NCBI RefSeq assembly: GCF_016921115.1
Contig: NZ_JAFFZS010000054.1
Coordinates: forward strand, 1-33,437
Source of the DNA: Streptomyces actuosus
GTDB lineage: Bacteria > Actinomycetota > Actinomycetes > Streptomycetales > Streptomycetaceae
Direction: 5' to 3'
Length of the DNA: 33,437 nt
Positions within the stretch are counted from its first letter, which is position 1. Each line of letters starts with the position of its first letter. The notes below the pieces were generated by a model. The model saw nothing but the letters and a program-made list of their open reading frames with translations, had not been told where the DNA came from and made no database searches. Made by a program: the position numbers and the translations under genes. Positions 1 through 7,626 of this stretch are shown piece by piece.

Positions 1-2
1 CG

Positions 3-44
3 GGCTTGGCCCTGCTCCGCAAGCGCGTCCTGCTGGCCGGGTGA
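3..44 (+). CDS. possible C-terminal end of an upstream gene (partial)
   Basis: The frame open from the window edge reads GLALLRKRVLLAG and stops at a TGA at 42-44. A hydrophobic stretch followed by basic residues would suit the tail of a membrane protein, but 13 residues cannot identify a family or prove that it is coding. Confidence 0.2.
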   Translation, partial: GLALLRKRVLLAG

Positions 45-342
45 CCGTGCGGCGGGGGCGGGCCCGTGACCGTCCGTCAACGCTGCACGGAAAGTGATCC
101 AGAACCAGATTTCAGCCGCCGCCGACATTCGTGGCCGGTTCGAGCGCTGCTCTGGGCGAACATACGGCCCTTGCTCCTTTTGGGCTCGACCGTCTTCACC
201 GTGGTTCCCCGCTGTTCCCCGATCAATCTGGCGCGGTAGTGGTGCAGTGCTGCGGCGTCCAGGTGGTGACCAGTCGTCCACGCTCCCTTCCCGATCCCCT
301 CCTTCATCCGGGATGCCCGGCTGCTGCTAGCGTCCGGCACCA
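45..342. other. no confident gene; probable degenerate element DNA
   Basis: About 300 bases without a convincing gene. Open frames on both strands lack ribosome binding sites and look like shadow or random composition. The stretch leads into the integrase remnant, so it may be decayed DNA of an older integrated element. I see no repeat or structured site in it. Confidence 0.4.
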
Positions 343-838
343 TGTGGGCTCAAGAGGCTGACCGTCACCGTGCGCCGGGCTCAGGCCGAGTTGCAGGACG
401 GCCGGCTCACCGAAGTCCGCGGCCGGTATGCGCTCCGTCTCCTTCCCGGCCGAACTGCTCGACGCGGTCACGCATTACGTGGAGCACTTCACCGCTCCTG
501 GCCGCGACGGGTACGTCTTCGTCGGACCGCAGGGAGGGCTGCTGCGACGAAGCAACTTCCGGGACGACTGGGCCAAGGCGCGGAAGGCTGCGGGCATCTC
601 GGTCGCGCTGCACTTCCACGATCTTCGGCACACGGGCAACACGCTGGCCTCGACGGCCGGAGCCAGCACGCGGGAGCTGATGACGCGGATGGGCCACAGC
701 AGCTCCCGGGCCGCGCTGGTCTACCAGCACATGACCAGTGACCGTGACCGGGCCATCGCCGACCGGCTCGGGGCCATGATCCGCAACGGTGGGGGAGCGG
801 CCTCCGAGCCGTCCGAGAAGGACCCTGCGGACCCATAG
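343..838 (+). pseudogene. tyrosine recombinase (integrase) C-terminal remnant, frameshifted
   Basis: The last part of a phage/AICE-type tyrosine integrase. One frame (about 343-410) reads LTVTVRRAQAELQDGRLTE, typical of the strand preceding the catalytic core. The family's usual continuation, KSAAGMRSVSFPAELLD, lies in another frame from about 413, so at least one indel sits near 405-413. The second frame stays open to a TAG at 836-838. It contains the HDLRHT box (H-x-x-R) and MGHSSSRAALVYQH with the second His and nucleophile Tyr. The N-terminal DNA-binding part and the first catalytic Arg are absent, so it cannot be a working recombinase. It ends about 90 bp before an attachment repeat, the same geometry as the intact int gene and right att site, suggesting a relic of an earlier element in the same tRNA locus. 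Confidence 0.8.
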
Positions 839-883
839 TGGCATGCGTGTGGCACGGCGTGTCGGCGGCGCCTGAAACGGCGG

Positions 884-922
884 AGGGCCAGCCTGGGAGG
901 AAACCCCTCCTGAGCTGGCCCT
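884..922 (+). terminator. hairpin terminator after the integrase remnant
   Basis: AGGGCCAGC (884-892) pairs with GCTGGCCCT (914-922), and the interior GGGAGG / CCCTCC segment pairs as well. A pyrimidine-rich CTTCTCTCT tail follows. It lies between the remnant stop codon and the left attachment repeat, as the terminator of the intact int gene does at the right end. Confidence 0.65.
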
Positions 923-929
923 TCTCTCT

Positions 930-972
930 GTGCCCCCGGCAGGATTCGAACCTGCGACACCCGCTTTAGGAG
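930..972. repeat. left attachment site (attL), partial tRNA-Arg copy
   Basis: A 43-bp copy of the 3' part of the tRNA-Arg(CCU) gene, read on the minus strand from anticodon loop through T arm to discriminator base, identical to 21937-21979. The 5' half of the tRNA is missing here, so this is an att duplicate, not a functional tRNA. Confidence 0.92.
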
Positions 973-1055
973 TTCGATCTACGGCCCCCTCCGGGGCTGT
1001 CGGCGGCTGGTCCGACGGTCGCCCGGGGGTGCTGACGTATGCCGTCGTCCGGCCT

Positions 1056-1079
1056 CGTTGATGTCAGCGTTGGATGTCA
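1056..1079 (+). promoter_or_regulatory. candidate integrase arm-type site, left
   Basis: A 24-bp motif with two GATGTCA heptamers 13 bp apart (1060-1066 and 1073-1079). It matches 21 of 24 positions with 21874-21897, in the same orientation. In the excised circle the two would flank the attP core, the layout expected of arm sites for a lambda-type integrase or for Xis. The function is inferred. Confidence 0.5.
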
Positions 1080-1277
1080 CCGAAACAGGTTCGGAACTGG
1101 GCAGACCTCCAACGGATCCTCCGGCCGATCCGCCCACTGCCACCACGTGTGCCGGTCCGCGCACCGCCACAATGCCCGGCAGGTCCGTCGGCCGTCGTCG
1201 TCCCGCCCGGCGAGCACCAGGCCGCCCGACCTCAGAGGCTGGTGGCACTCGGGACAGAGCGGAGCATCGTAGGCCAT
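1077..1277 (-). CDS. small zinc-ribbon-like protein
   Basis: Encodes 66 residues starting MAYDAPLCPECHQPLRSGG. A CPECH pair near the N-terminus, a Cys at about residue 33, a CADRH around residue 39 and a later CPVP suggest a small metal-binding fold. It is the last gene before the left attachment site and lies downstream of the GntR gene on the same strand, with a gap of about 20 bp, so the two are probably co-transcribed. Short Cys-rich proteins are common in AICEs, but I do not know a defined role for this one. The two arm-type heptamers overlap its stop codon. Confidence 0.7.
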   Translation of the reverse strand: MAYDAPLCPECHQPLRSGGLVLAGRDDDGRRTCRALWRCADRHTWWQWADRPEDPLEVCPVPNLFR

Positions 1278-1297
1278 ACGGAGAACCCTAGACAGGG

Positions 1298-2053
1298 CTA
1301 CCGGTTGATCGGGATCTCATAGACGATCTCGCAGTGAGCTGCAGGCACCACGATGTCCGCCGTCTCCACGGGCCGCCCGTCGTCGCTGTAGTACGTCCGC
1401 CGGATGTGCGTGACGAGCGCGGCCTTCTGGATGCCGAGCAGTGAGGCTTCCTCCGCGGTCGCCTGCCTCGGTTCCGGTTGCTCCACAGCATGGCCGACGG
1501 TGACTCCGATCGCGGCCATGCGGTTCACGACTCCGGCGCCGGCGTGCGGGCCGCCCTCGGGGAGAACGACGAGAGAGCCCGCGGTGAGGTCGTACGGCTC
1601 CCAACTCGTCGAGAGCTGAATTGGCCGGCCGTCCGCCAGGAACTCGTACGTCGTCCGGACACACAACTCGCCCTCGGAGATCCCGAGTCGCGCGGCGATG
1701 TCGGCAGGCGCGGGCACTTTCGCGTCCGTCCGGCTCTCCCAATCGCCCTGCCTGCCGACGGCCTTCATGTCGCCCCGGAACGGCGATCCGCTGGGCTGCT
1801 CTCGCGCCGAGGACCGGACGATCCGTACCCGCTGCCGGGGCTCGGCGACGTACGTGCCCGATCCGGCCCGCCCCTCCAGCACACCCTGGGAGATCAGCAA
1901 TTCCTGGGCCCGGCGGACCACGTTCTCGCCCACGTCGTGCTCCTGGCCGATCTGAGCGCGGGAGGGCAGGCGGTCCCCCGGCTCCCACACGTGCTCCGCG
2001 ATGCGTCGCCGGAGCTCGTCGGCGATGCGGAGATAGGGCGGCTGCTCAGGCAT
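1298..2053 (-). CDS. GntR/HutC-family transcriptional repressor
   Basis: Encodes 251 residues. Residues 5-70 form a GntR winged helix (PYLRIADELRRRI, PGDRLPSRAQIG, ENVVRRAQELLISQGVLEGRAGSGTYV). Residues about 90-250 form a UTRA ligand domain ending in the usual ETADIVVPAAHCEIVYEI pattern. The ATG at 2053 has no clear Shine-Dalgarno. Two palindromes (2063-2093) sit right behind it, so it probably represses itself and the divergent operon starting at 2132. By family and place it is a candidate master regulator of the early region; its ligand is unknown. The element has two more GntR regulators, so it is not necessarily the KorSA equivalent. Confidence 0.88.
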   Translation of the reverse strand: MPEQPPYLRIADELRRRIAEHVWEPGDRLPSRAQIGQEHDVGENVVRRAQELLISQGVLEGRAGSGTYVAEPRQRVRIVRSSAREQPSGSPFRGDMKAVGRQGDWESRTDAKVPAPADIAARLGISEGELCVRTTYEFLADGRPIQLSTSWEPYDLTAGSLVVLPEGGPHAGAGVVNRMAAIGVTVGHAVEQPEPRQATAEEASLLGIQKAALVTHIRRTYYSDDGRPVETADIVVPAAHCEIVYEIPINR

Positions 2054-2062
2054 ATGGAAAAT

Positions 2063-2093
2063 CTAGTCCACTAGCTCTAACCTAGTTAACTAG
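2063..2093. promoter_or_regulatory. paired operator palindromes in divergent promoter
   Basis: CTAGTCCACTAG (2063-2074, five-base arms, two-base spacer) and CTAGTTAACTAG (2082-2093, perfect palindrome) have centres 19 bp apart, in the AT-rich gap between the GntR gene and the rightward operon. Two similar half-site pairs about two helical turns apart suit cooperative binding by a GntR dimer. Confidence 0.7.
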
Positions 2094-2131
2094 CTTCACT
2101 CAAAGTGATCGCTGGTGACGGAGGCTGCCCT

Positions 2132-2410
2132 GTGCCCGTATCGGGAGTTAGCGCGGCGGCCCTCGCCGCTCGACTGTCCGCCCTCGGGCTACTCACGCGA
2201 GTGGAGGAACACCCCCGGCACACGACGGTCGAGGCGGAGGTGCCGGACGCGCTCTCCGTCGAGACCTGGCGGGAGGTCCTGGACGTGGTGGCTGAGGCCG
2301 ACCGTTTCGGGCTCCTCGCCACCAGCTTGAACGGCTGCACCCTCTGGGCGGTCGTACGCAAATCGGTCCCCACGACGGGCGATGTCGGGGGACCGGGCCA
2401 TCAGCGATAG
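2132..2410 (+). CDS. small conserved AICE protein, unknown function
   Basis: Encodes 92 residues from a GTG at 2132, chosen because GGAGG lies 7 bases upstream (2120-2124); a GTG at 2105 in the same frame lacks such a site. The sequence starts MPVSGVSAAALAARLSALG and has a helical N-terminal half, then a strand and helix (TTVEAEVPD, ETWREVLDVVAEADRFGL) and a final strand, LWAVVRK. This could be a small alpha/beta fold. It is the first gene of a tight six-gene operon under the palindromic operators. I do not recognise a function. Confidence 0.72.
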   Translation: MPVSGVSAAALAARLSALGLLTRVEEHPRHTTVEAEVPDALSVETWREVLDVVAEADRFGLLATSLNGCTLWAVVRKSVPTTGDVGGPGHQR

Positions 2411-2422
2411 GAGCTGACCAGC

Positions 2423-2722
2423 GTGCTCAACTGTATCCGTCGCGCCTTCTCTCTCACCAGAGCGCGGTCCTTCCCGAAGGGCAGGCACCGCCGCCCCTTA
2501 CCGCTCCCTTCCACCTCGCCTACGGCTGCTGACACATCGACTGTTGCTCCCAGCCGGGCCATCGCCGCCCCAGACCATCGACAGCCACTCAGGCGTGAGG
2601 ACGTCGCCCTCGTCCGCCCCTACGTTCTGGCCTGGGAGGCCCAGGTACGCGCCGGCCGCCCGGTGGTCGTCGCTCCCCATCTGCCGGCCGACGCTTGGTC
2701 GGCCCTCGCGGGGGCCCACTGA
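2423..2722 (+). CDS. small protein of AICE early operon, unknown
   Basis: Encodes 99 residues from a GTG at 2423 with a GGAG 8 to 11 bases upstream. The N-terminal 50 residues are basic and low-complexity. The C-terminal half (REDVALVRPYVLAWEAQVRAGRP, then APHLPADAWSAL) is a recognisable short motif found near the end of many small Streptomyces proteins, with no known role. The stop overlaps the next start (TGATG), indicating translational coupling. Confidence 0.65.
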   Translation: MLNCIRRAFSLTRARSFPKGRHRRPLPLPSTSPTAADTSTVAPSRAIAAPDHRQPLRREDVALVRPYVLAWEAQVRAGRPVVVAPHLPADAWSALAGAH

Positions 2723-2925
2723 TGCCGCCTCGCCGACAGCCGACGCATCGCACGGACGACGCGGCTGCCCCGTATCGCTCGGCCGCCTGCTGCATCGGCA
2801 CGCACCTCGTCTGCGCTGAGTTCTCACCGGTCTTGACGCCGGTCGATGTGCCGGTGATCTACGAGGCGTGCGATTGCCCGTGCCACTTGGAGCGTGACCG
2901 GTCCCTGCCTGAGGAGGTGGCGTGA
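2722..2925 (+). CDS. small Cys-rich protein, unknown
   Basis: Encodes 67 residues from the ATG at 2722, which overlaps the preceding stop. Cysteines at SAACCIGTHLVC and CDCPCH could bind a metal or form disulfides. It has no signal peptide or membrane segment. It sits third in the operon and overlaps the next gene at 2925. No family recognised. Confidence 0.6.
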   Translation: MPPRRQPTHRTDDAAAPYRSAACCIGTHLVCAEFSPVLTPVDVPVIYEACDCPCHLERDRSLPEEVA

Positions 2926-3149
2926 TGAGCGAACGAGGCGGCGGCAGTCCACTGGTTTCCAACATCGAGGTCACCGCGAACACCGTGCAGCGCGGTGACG
3001 TCATCCAACTCGGCGGCCGAGCCTGCCAGGTGCGGGACCTCTTCCAGCTTCCCCAAGGCGTCAAGCAGCTCGTCTTCGAGTCGGGCGAGCTGCTGACCAT
3101 CCACACGCGTACCCGCCTCGCCGTCATGCGAACGCCGAGAAGGCGGTGA
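2925..3149 (+). CDS. small beta-rich protein, unknown
   Basis: Encodes 74 residues from the ATG at 2925 with an excellent GAGGAGG at 2911-2917; the GTG at 2922 is less likely. From about residue 15 the pattern is a run of strands (IEVTANTVQRGDVIQLGG, ACQVRDLFQLP, QLVFESGELLTIH, RLAVMR), suggesting a small SH3- or KOW-like barrel, perhaps a nucleic-acid binding protein. That fold is inference only. The gene ends in GTGA, overlapping an alternative start of the GntR gene downstream. Confidence 0.68.
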   Translation: MSERGGGSPLVSNIEVTANTVQRGDVIQLGGRACQVRDLFQLPQGVKQLVFESGELLTIHTRTRLAVMRTPRRR

Positions 3150-3157
3150 CCGGAACC

Positions 3158-3889
3158 ATGCCGTCCCGCCCCCACGACATCGCCGACGACCTCCGGCGCC
3201 AGATCACGACCGGGCGCATCCAACCCGGCGAACGCCTGCCGTCCGAAACCGTCCTTGCAGAGCGGTATGCGGTCAGCACGGTGACGCTGCGACGTGCCCT
3301 CGCGGCGCTCCAAGGCGAAGGCCTCGTCGAGAAGATCCACGGCAAGGGCAACTTCGTCCGCCGACCCCATCGCAAGATCATGTACGTCGGCGGCTGGGGC
3401 ACGCTGGACCCGTGGACCGCCGCGGAGCCGTCATTGCGCGTCTCCGTCCACAGCACCACGGTCCCGGCTCACGGGCACCTGACGACGCTGCTGAAGGTGC
3501 CCGTGGGCAGTCCCCTCGCGGAGTTCTCCTGCCTCAGCGTCGAAGAGGAGACGCCTCACGGCCTGGCCCACATCTACATGCCGCGCGACCTGGCCCCGGC
3601 CGGTGTGCTCGACGACAACTCGGCGTGCAGACAAGCGTTTGCGCGATTTGCAGTCCTCGGCCCGCCGCCGGCCACCACGCGGGAGACGGTGTGCACCCGC
3701 CCACCGACGCCGGACGAAGCCTCGGCCCTCCGTATCGGCTCCGCCTCACCCGTCCTCTCGGTCACCCGCGTCTCGACCGACTTCACCGGCCGAGTCGTAG
3801 AAGCGGCCCTACTGACGTTCCCCGGGGACCGAGTCGACGCGGTCTTCACCATCCACCGCGTGATCGATGAGAGGCAGGCGCAAGGATGA
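3158..3889 (+). CDS. second GntR/HutC-family regulator
   Basis: Encodes 243 residues from the ATG at 3158; a GTG at 3146 overlapping the previous stop would add four. Residues 3-70 are a GntR winged helix (HDIADDLRRQI, PGERLPSETVLAERYAVSTVTLRRALAALQGEGLVEKIHGKGNFV). The rest is a UTRA domain, diverged in the middle and ending VEAALLTFPGDRVDAVFTIHRV. It lies inside the operon repressed by the first GntR protein, so it may feed back on the same operators or act elsewhere in the element. I see no dedicated promoter in front of it. Confidence 0.87.
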   Translation: MPSRPHDIADDLRRQITTGRIQPGERLPSETVLAERYAVSTVTLRRALAALQGEGLVEKIHGKGNFVRRPHRKIMYVGGWGTLDPWTAAEPSLRVSVHSTTVPAHGHLTTLLKVPVGSPLAEFSCLSVEEETPHGLAHIYMPRDLAPAGVLDDNSACRQAFARFAVLGPPPATTRETVCTRPPTPDEASALRIGSASPVLSVTRVSTDFTGRVVEAALLTFPGDRVDAVFTIHRVIDERQAQG

Positions 3890-4188
3890 CGGTACCGAAC
3901 GAACTGCGCCTTCTCCCGTGGTCGGGCCCGGATGGCAAGCCCTGCTACCTGAGCACCGACGACCGGGACGGCTACATGTCCCGTCTGGCCGACAGCATCG
4001 AATCGGCCCAACTCGGCTCGGCGGCCGAACTGCTGGAGCGGTCGTCCGAGAGGCTCGATCACCCTGACGCGGACCTGGAGGAGATGCGGCGGTTGACACG
4101 GGAGCTGGCCGATGCCCTCCGGGACGTCCTCCGTGTCGCGATCAGCCGCGGTGACCTCCTGACGGCTAGGGATCCGCACCGCATCTGA
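3886..4188 (+). CDS. small acidic helical protein, unknown
   Basis: Encodes 100 residues, starting at an ATG that overlaps the GntR stop (ATGA). The N-terminus (LRLLPWSGPDGKPCYLSTDD) is followed by a predicted all-helical region rich in Glu, Asp and Leu (residues 30-90). Small proteins of this type often follow GntR genes in Streptomyces elements, but no function is known to me. It is the last gene of the operon; a terminator follows at 4234. Confidence 0.7.
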   Translation: MTVPNELRLLPWSGPDGKPCYLSTDDRDGYMSRLADSIESAQLGSAAELLERSSERLDHPDADLEEMRRLTRELADALRDVLRVAISRGDLLTARDPHRI

Positions 4189-4233
4189 ACCAAAGGTCGT
4201 GAACGGCACCTGCCCATAGCAGCCCTTCCAGAC

Positions 4234-4272
4234 GGGGAGGGACCCCGAGCACTGCCCGGGGATCCCCTCCCC
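4234..4272 (+). terminator. terminator of the early operon
   Basis: A long GC stem: GGGGAGGGA-CCCCG pairs with CGGGG-ATCCCCTCCCC around a 9-base loop, with a one-base bulge. It lies 45 bp after the stop at 4188 and closes the operon. There is no U-run, as is common in Streptomyces. Confidence 0.6.
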
Positions 4273-4320
4273 TACCCGTCGCGCCGTGCCTGCGCTTGGC
4301 CAATATGCCTTGGGGATGCT

Positions 4321-4410
4321 GAACCTCAGCCGACGACAGCCAGTCACACCGGTGGGTCCGTCAGCCGACCACGCTCGTGTATGCCTCGTTGCGGCATCTG
4401 CGACGGTGCC
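4321..4410 (+). repeat. dispersed cargo repeat, copy 1 (shortened)
   Basis: It begins GAACCTCAGCCGACGACAG, identical in copy 2, and continues through a region alike in copies 2 and 3 to CGTGTATGCCTCG. The middle block present in the other copies is missing, and the final GCGACGG follows directly. It lies just left of the IS630 end, in the same orientation as the other copies. It is not coding. Confidence 0.6.
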
Positions 4411-4412
4411 TG

Positions 4413-5587
4413 CTCAGGTTGAACTCGTAGCGTCCGGGTTCGGGATCATGGAGGGGCGAAGGTCAGTCCGGTTTCGGTGAGGCAGCCAATGATCGCGTCG
4501 GGGCGGTACTGGATCTGCTTGAGACGGCTGCGGACGAGAGCCTCAAGTTCGTCGAGGCCGGCGAGCAGGAAGTTGACGATGCTCCGTTTGAGCAGCGACC
4601 ACACGCCCTCGACGGCGTTCAACTCCGGTGCGTACCGGGGAAGATGGAACACGCGCAGCCACTCCTGCCGCTCCATCCACTCCGTCAGCTCCGGCGTCTT
4701 GTGGACGTTGATGTTGTCCCAGACCAGCACGACCGGGGCCCGTAACTGCTGGTGCAGCGCGGTCAGGAACACCCGGTACTCGCGCAGTCCGAAGCTCTTG
4801 CGCTCACCCTTGCGGCCCCGCCAGGTCAGCAGCCGGTAGACGAAGCGCGCCCGGCCCCCGCCGGGACGGAAGCAGGCCGCGCCGAGCACATTCACCCGGC
4901 CACGGCGGCGCACGTGGACCTTGACCTGTGGACGGGCGCCGCGCCGGGCCCAGGTCCGTCCGCGCGGCGGGCTCAGCGCCTGTCCGGCCTCGTCGGCGAA
5001 GCAGACGTAGGCGCCGAGCTCGTCAGCGGTCTTTCCACCGTCGGCCAGGTCTCCTCCCGCCACTGGGCGATCTCCTTCTCGTCGCGCTCCGCCGAGCGCC
5101 GCACCGGGACCTGCCAGGAGTAGCCGTGCCGGTCCAGCAGCTTGCTCACCCCGGTGAGGGTGTAGGAGACGTGGCAGGTGCGGCCGATCAGCACAGCGAT
5201 CCGCGCCAGGGTCCAGCGCTGGTCGTCCTCGAACCCGGCATTGGCCGGTCCGGCATCCAGCAGCGCGGCGACCTTCTCCCACTGCCGCTGCGTCAGCTTC
5301 TCCCGCGCGACAGGGCCAGCCGAGGCCAGCGCCTCCACACCGCCCCGCCGCCACAGCTGCCGCCAGCGCCGCACCGAGCGTGGCGTCACCCGAAGCTCCC
5401 GTGCGATATCCACGGTCGCCTCACCTCTCTCGAACCGCTCGGCGACCTCCAACCGCAGCTGTTCCCGGCGCTGTTGCTCCATGGGTGTGTACCCACCCGC
5501 TGCCGCGTACCTCATGACCCAGCAATAGCGCGAGGATCATCGTTCGTCAGCCCGTCGCAGCAGCGGAACCTACGAGTTCGACCTGAG
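4413..5587 (-). mobile_element. IS630-family insertion sequence
   Basis: Inverted repeats of 18 bp with one mismatch lie at 4413-4430 and 5570-5587 and enclose a transposase region. IS630 elements normally duplicate a TA target. I cannot see TA flanking both ends, so the true ends may differ by a few bases, or the flanks have changed. Confidence 0.65.
4446..5515 (-). CDS. IS630-family transposase, split over two frames
   Basis: The first frame (5515-4973) starts MRYAAAGGYTPMEQQRREQL. It holds the helix-turn-helix (ATVDIARELRVTPRSVRRW) and second DNA-binding part up to REETWPTVE. The second frame (to 4446) continues KTADELGAYVCFADEAGQ, then VLVWDNINVHKT and YAPELNAVEGVW, which carry the DDE residues. 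Joining at VE/KTADELG restores the family sequence, about 355 residues. The join is at GTGGAAAGACC (minus strand, plus positions 5028-5038). A -1 slip on GAAAG, or a single lost A, explains it. Programmed frameshifting is known in parts of this family. The short slippery run makes an inactivating deletion equally plausible. Confidence 0.85.
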
Positions 5588-5649
5588 TGGGACCGCCGCA
5601 ACCGCCGACATAGGGCGCTGTTGACGTCATCCGACTCGACCTCGTCCGG

Positions 5650-5847
5650 CTACGGACGGCGGTAGGCGGCACGATCGATACCAGGTTCCAGGGCCCGCGA
5701 CAGCGTCACGTAGACCGGGTACTCGGGGTCGCCCACCTCCAAGAGCGCGAACTGATCGACGTCGTGCTGGGCGAAGCGACGGAGATACTGCAAGAAGAAT
5801 TCCAGCTCCTCGTCGGAGAGCGGCTCGTTGTGTCGGTCGTTTCGCAT
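5650..5847 (-). CDS. small hypothetical protein
   Basis: Encodes 65 residues from the ATG at 5847, with a purine-rich AAGGTGAGG immediately upstream. LSDEELEFFLQYLRRFAQHDVDQFALLEVG would form an amphipathic helix followed by strand-like PEYPVYVTLSRAL. It is acidic, cytosolic and Cys-free. Nothing shows its role. Lying beside the AlbA_2 gene but on the opposite strand, it is probably separate cargo. Confidence 0.6.
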   Translation of the reverse strand: MRNDRHNEPLSDEELEFFLQYLRRFAQHDVDQFALLEVGDPEYPVYVTLSRALEPGIDRAAYRRP

Positions 5848-6197
5848 GCCTCACCTTACGGCTGGCCCAGACGCCGGGACCTCTTCGTCCCGAAGCAACT
5901 TGCTTGGAGCTTCTACCTTGGGCGGTCGTACCTCCGACCTGTGTTGACGGTCCGCACGCGTTCGTGCTCGTCCGCCGATGTTCGTCGGCGTTGTCACGCA
6001 GTTAGACACTCACCTCGTGCGGCTCCGGTGCGCGGGATCGGCGGACGTCAGCTCAGTTCCGATCTGGCAGTCGGCCGCAAGCGGTGGGGCGGAGAGTCGC
6101 ACGCGCGAACAGAGGCCAGCACTGAAGCGCTGAAGGGCGTTTCATTCTCAGTCGCCCATGTAAAGAAACCGTGTGCGCCGAAGGGTGCAGGGACGCC
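5848..6197. other. 350-bp intergenic region in cargo zone
   Basis: No gene seen. It contains the divergent promoter area of the 5650-5847 gene and the AlbA_2 gene. A GC-rich GTTCGTCGGCGTTG motif (about 5979-5992) is echoed at about 7671-7684 as GTTTGTCGGCGTTG, another short repeat typical of integrated elements. Confidence 0.4.
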
Positions 6198-7484
6198 ATG
6201 CTGATGACCATGCCGAACCTCGCACATCCCCTGTTTAGCGCCCCCGTCGAGTTGATCAACAGTGAGATGGTCCGCGGCTTCCTGGCGCTGGAACTGGAGG
6301 AGAGTTTCACCCTCGACTACAAACGTAATGTCGATGCAGTGTCCGACACTGTCGCAGCCATGGCTAACAGTTACGGCGGCATCGTCCTCATTGGCGTTGA
6401 CGCCCACCCCAAGGACAAGAACCTGCCCGGGGAACTGGTCGGGGTCAAGGCGATCGACAAAGACCGGCTGGTCAGCAAGATGGCGACCACCTTCGACCCG
6501 CCTGGCTGGACGCCGGATGTCATCCCGGTCACTGTGGACGACCGGCTCCTTCTCGTAGTGCGGATTGACCCGGACAGCGTGCCCCGACCGCTGTTTCACC
6601 AGGGAGTCGTCCGAGTCCGTCTGGACGGCCGCAACATTCCCGCTGACCGTCGCCTCGTGTACGCACTCTTCCAGCAGGCCGCCGATCCGGTGCTTGCCTA
6701 CACCGGTGACCCGCGCTTCCTGCCTGACCACCGCTCGGCCACACGCTTCCAGAGGGCTGCGGCGCCGCCCGACCTAGTCATCCGTGCCGCGGTTTCCCGG
6801 CCACTGCGAAGGGACGCCGCCCGTCTTCGGCTGCACGGCACAACGGTCGACGCCCTCATGCGGTCGCTAAGCGCGCCCAGTCTCACAGGCGCGTACGAGC
6901 TGCCGGAGCGGCTGCACGCGCTTGTGCAGCGGGTAGGGTCCCACCAGGACCAGCAGCCATGGACGATCGATCCCGAGCACGGGAACGGTCGTCACGTCCG
7001 GCTCGCGGCTGGCCATCTCGTTCCCGGTCCACATCAGGCGGGCATACGCCTGGAGTGCAGTGCCACGCTGCCCAACGGCGGCAGCAGCCTGGACCTGCTC
7101 TTCGACCTGCTTCTCTGGACCGGTGGCAAGAAGATCGCAAACGACTTGTGGGTGCAAGCGTGCTACGAGGCTGTACGCGCGCTGATCCGGCACGCCCTGC
7201 CTACCCTCACCCTGGAGCTGCTCGGCACTGCGTCGATTCCCGCGCCACCCATCGAACTGCACATTGCTTCCGGCGTGCAGGGGGATCCGTGGCTAGAGAA
7301 CACGCTCAGCACCGACCTTCTCGGCGAGCCGACCGGCGCAGGACGCCTCCGCGGCGGCAGCGAGCACCTGAACGAGGAACTCGTGGCTGCCGGCGAGCTG
7401 CCGAATGCGGTCACCCAAGCCCTGCGCAACATGGCGCTGGATTGGCGCTATCTCCATCCCAACTTCCCGGTCCTGCACGACTGA
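6198..7484 (+). CDS. AlbA_2 (Schlafen-type) domain protein
   Basis: Encodes 428 residues from the ATG at 6198, chosen for the CAGGGA 5 bases upstream; a GTG at 6171 in frame is weaker. Residues about 25-150 match the AlbA_2 domain: LELEESFTLDYKRN, then AAMANSYGGIVLIGVD, and a strand-rich end, VVRVRLDGRNIPADRR. In Schlafen-like and related bacterial proteins this domain binds nucleic acid or nucleotide. The remaining 280 residues match nothing I recognise; SATLPNGGSSLDLLFDLLLW is a hydrophobic segment but not clearly transmembrane. AlbA_2 proteins often occur in defence or stress loci, so an anti-phage or anti-plasmid role in this cargo zone is a reasonable inference. Confidence 0.78.
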   Translation: MLMTMPNLAHPLFSAPVELINSEMVRGFLALELEESFTLDYKRNVDAVSDTVAAMANSYGGIVLIGVDAHPKDKNLPGELVGVKAIDKDRLVSKMATTFDPPGWTPDVIPVTVDDRLLLVVRIDPDSVPRPLFHQGVVRVRLDGRNIPADRRLVYALFQQAADPVLAYTGDPRFLPDHRSATRFQRAAAPPDLVIRAAVSRPLRRDAARLRLHGTTVDALMRSLSAPSLTGAYELPERLHALVQRVGSHQDQQPWTIDPEHGNGRHVRLAAGHLVPGPHQAGIRLECSATLPNGGSSLDLLFDLLLWTGGKKIANDLWVQACYEAVRALIRHALPTLTLELLGTASIPAPPIELHIASGVQGDPWLENTLSTDLLGEPTGAGRLRGGSEHLNEELVAAGELPNAVTQALRNMALDWRYLHPNFPVLHD

Positions 7485-7626
7485 CCAGCAACCGGACTAC
7501 GGCGCACAAAAGGCGGCGGTGGATAGGAGTGGCGCAGAGGGGCCTCCCTGACGATAACGAGGGTGAGTCGAGAGCAGTCGGATACACCCAGTAGCCGAAG
7601 TTCTGAAGTCACAAGCCTGCGATCTG

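Noticed and set aside
77..343. 88-residue minus-strand ORF at the left end
   Set aside because: No ribosome binding site or recognisable motif; lies in apparently decayed DNA.
930..972. A second tRNA gene
   Set aside because: Only the 3' part is present; there is no D arm or 5' acceptor strand. It is an att duplicate.
4405..4412. TA target duplication for the IS630 copy
   Set aside because: I could not find TA directly flanking both 18-bp inverted repeats, so no target duplication is claimed.
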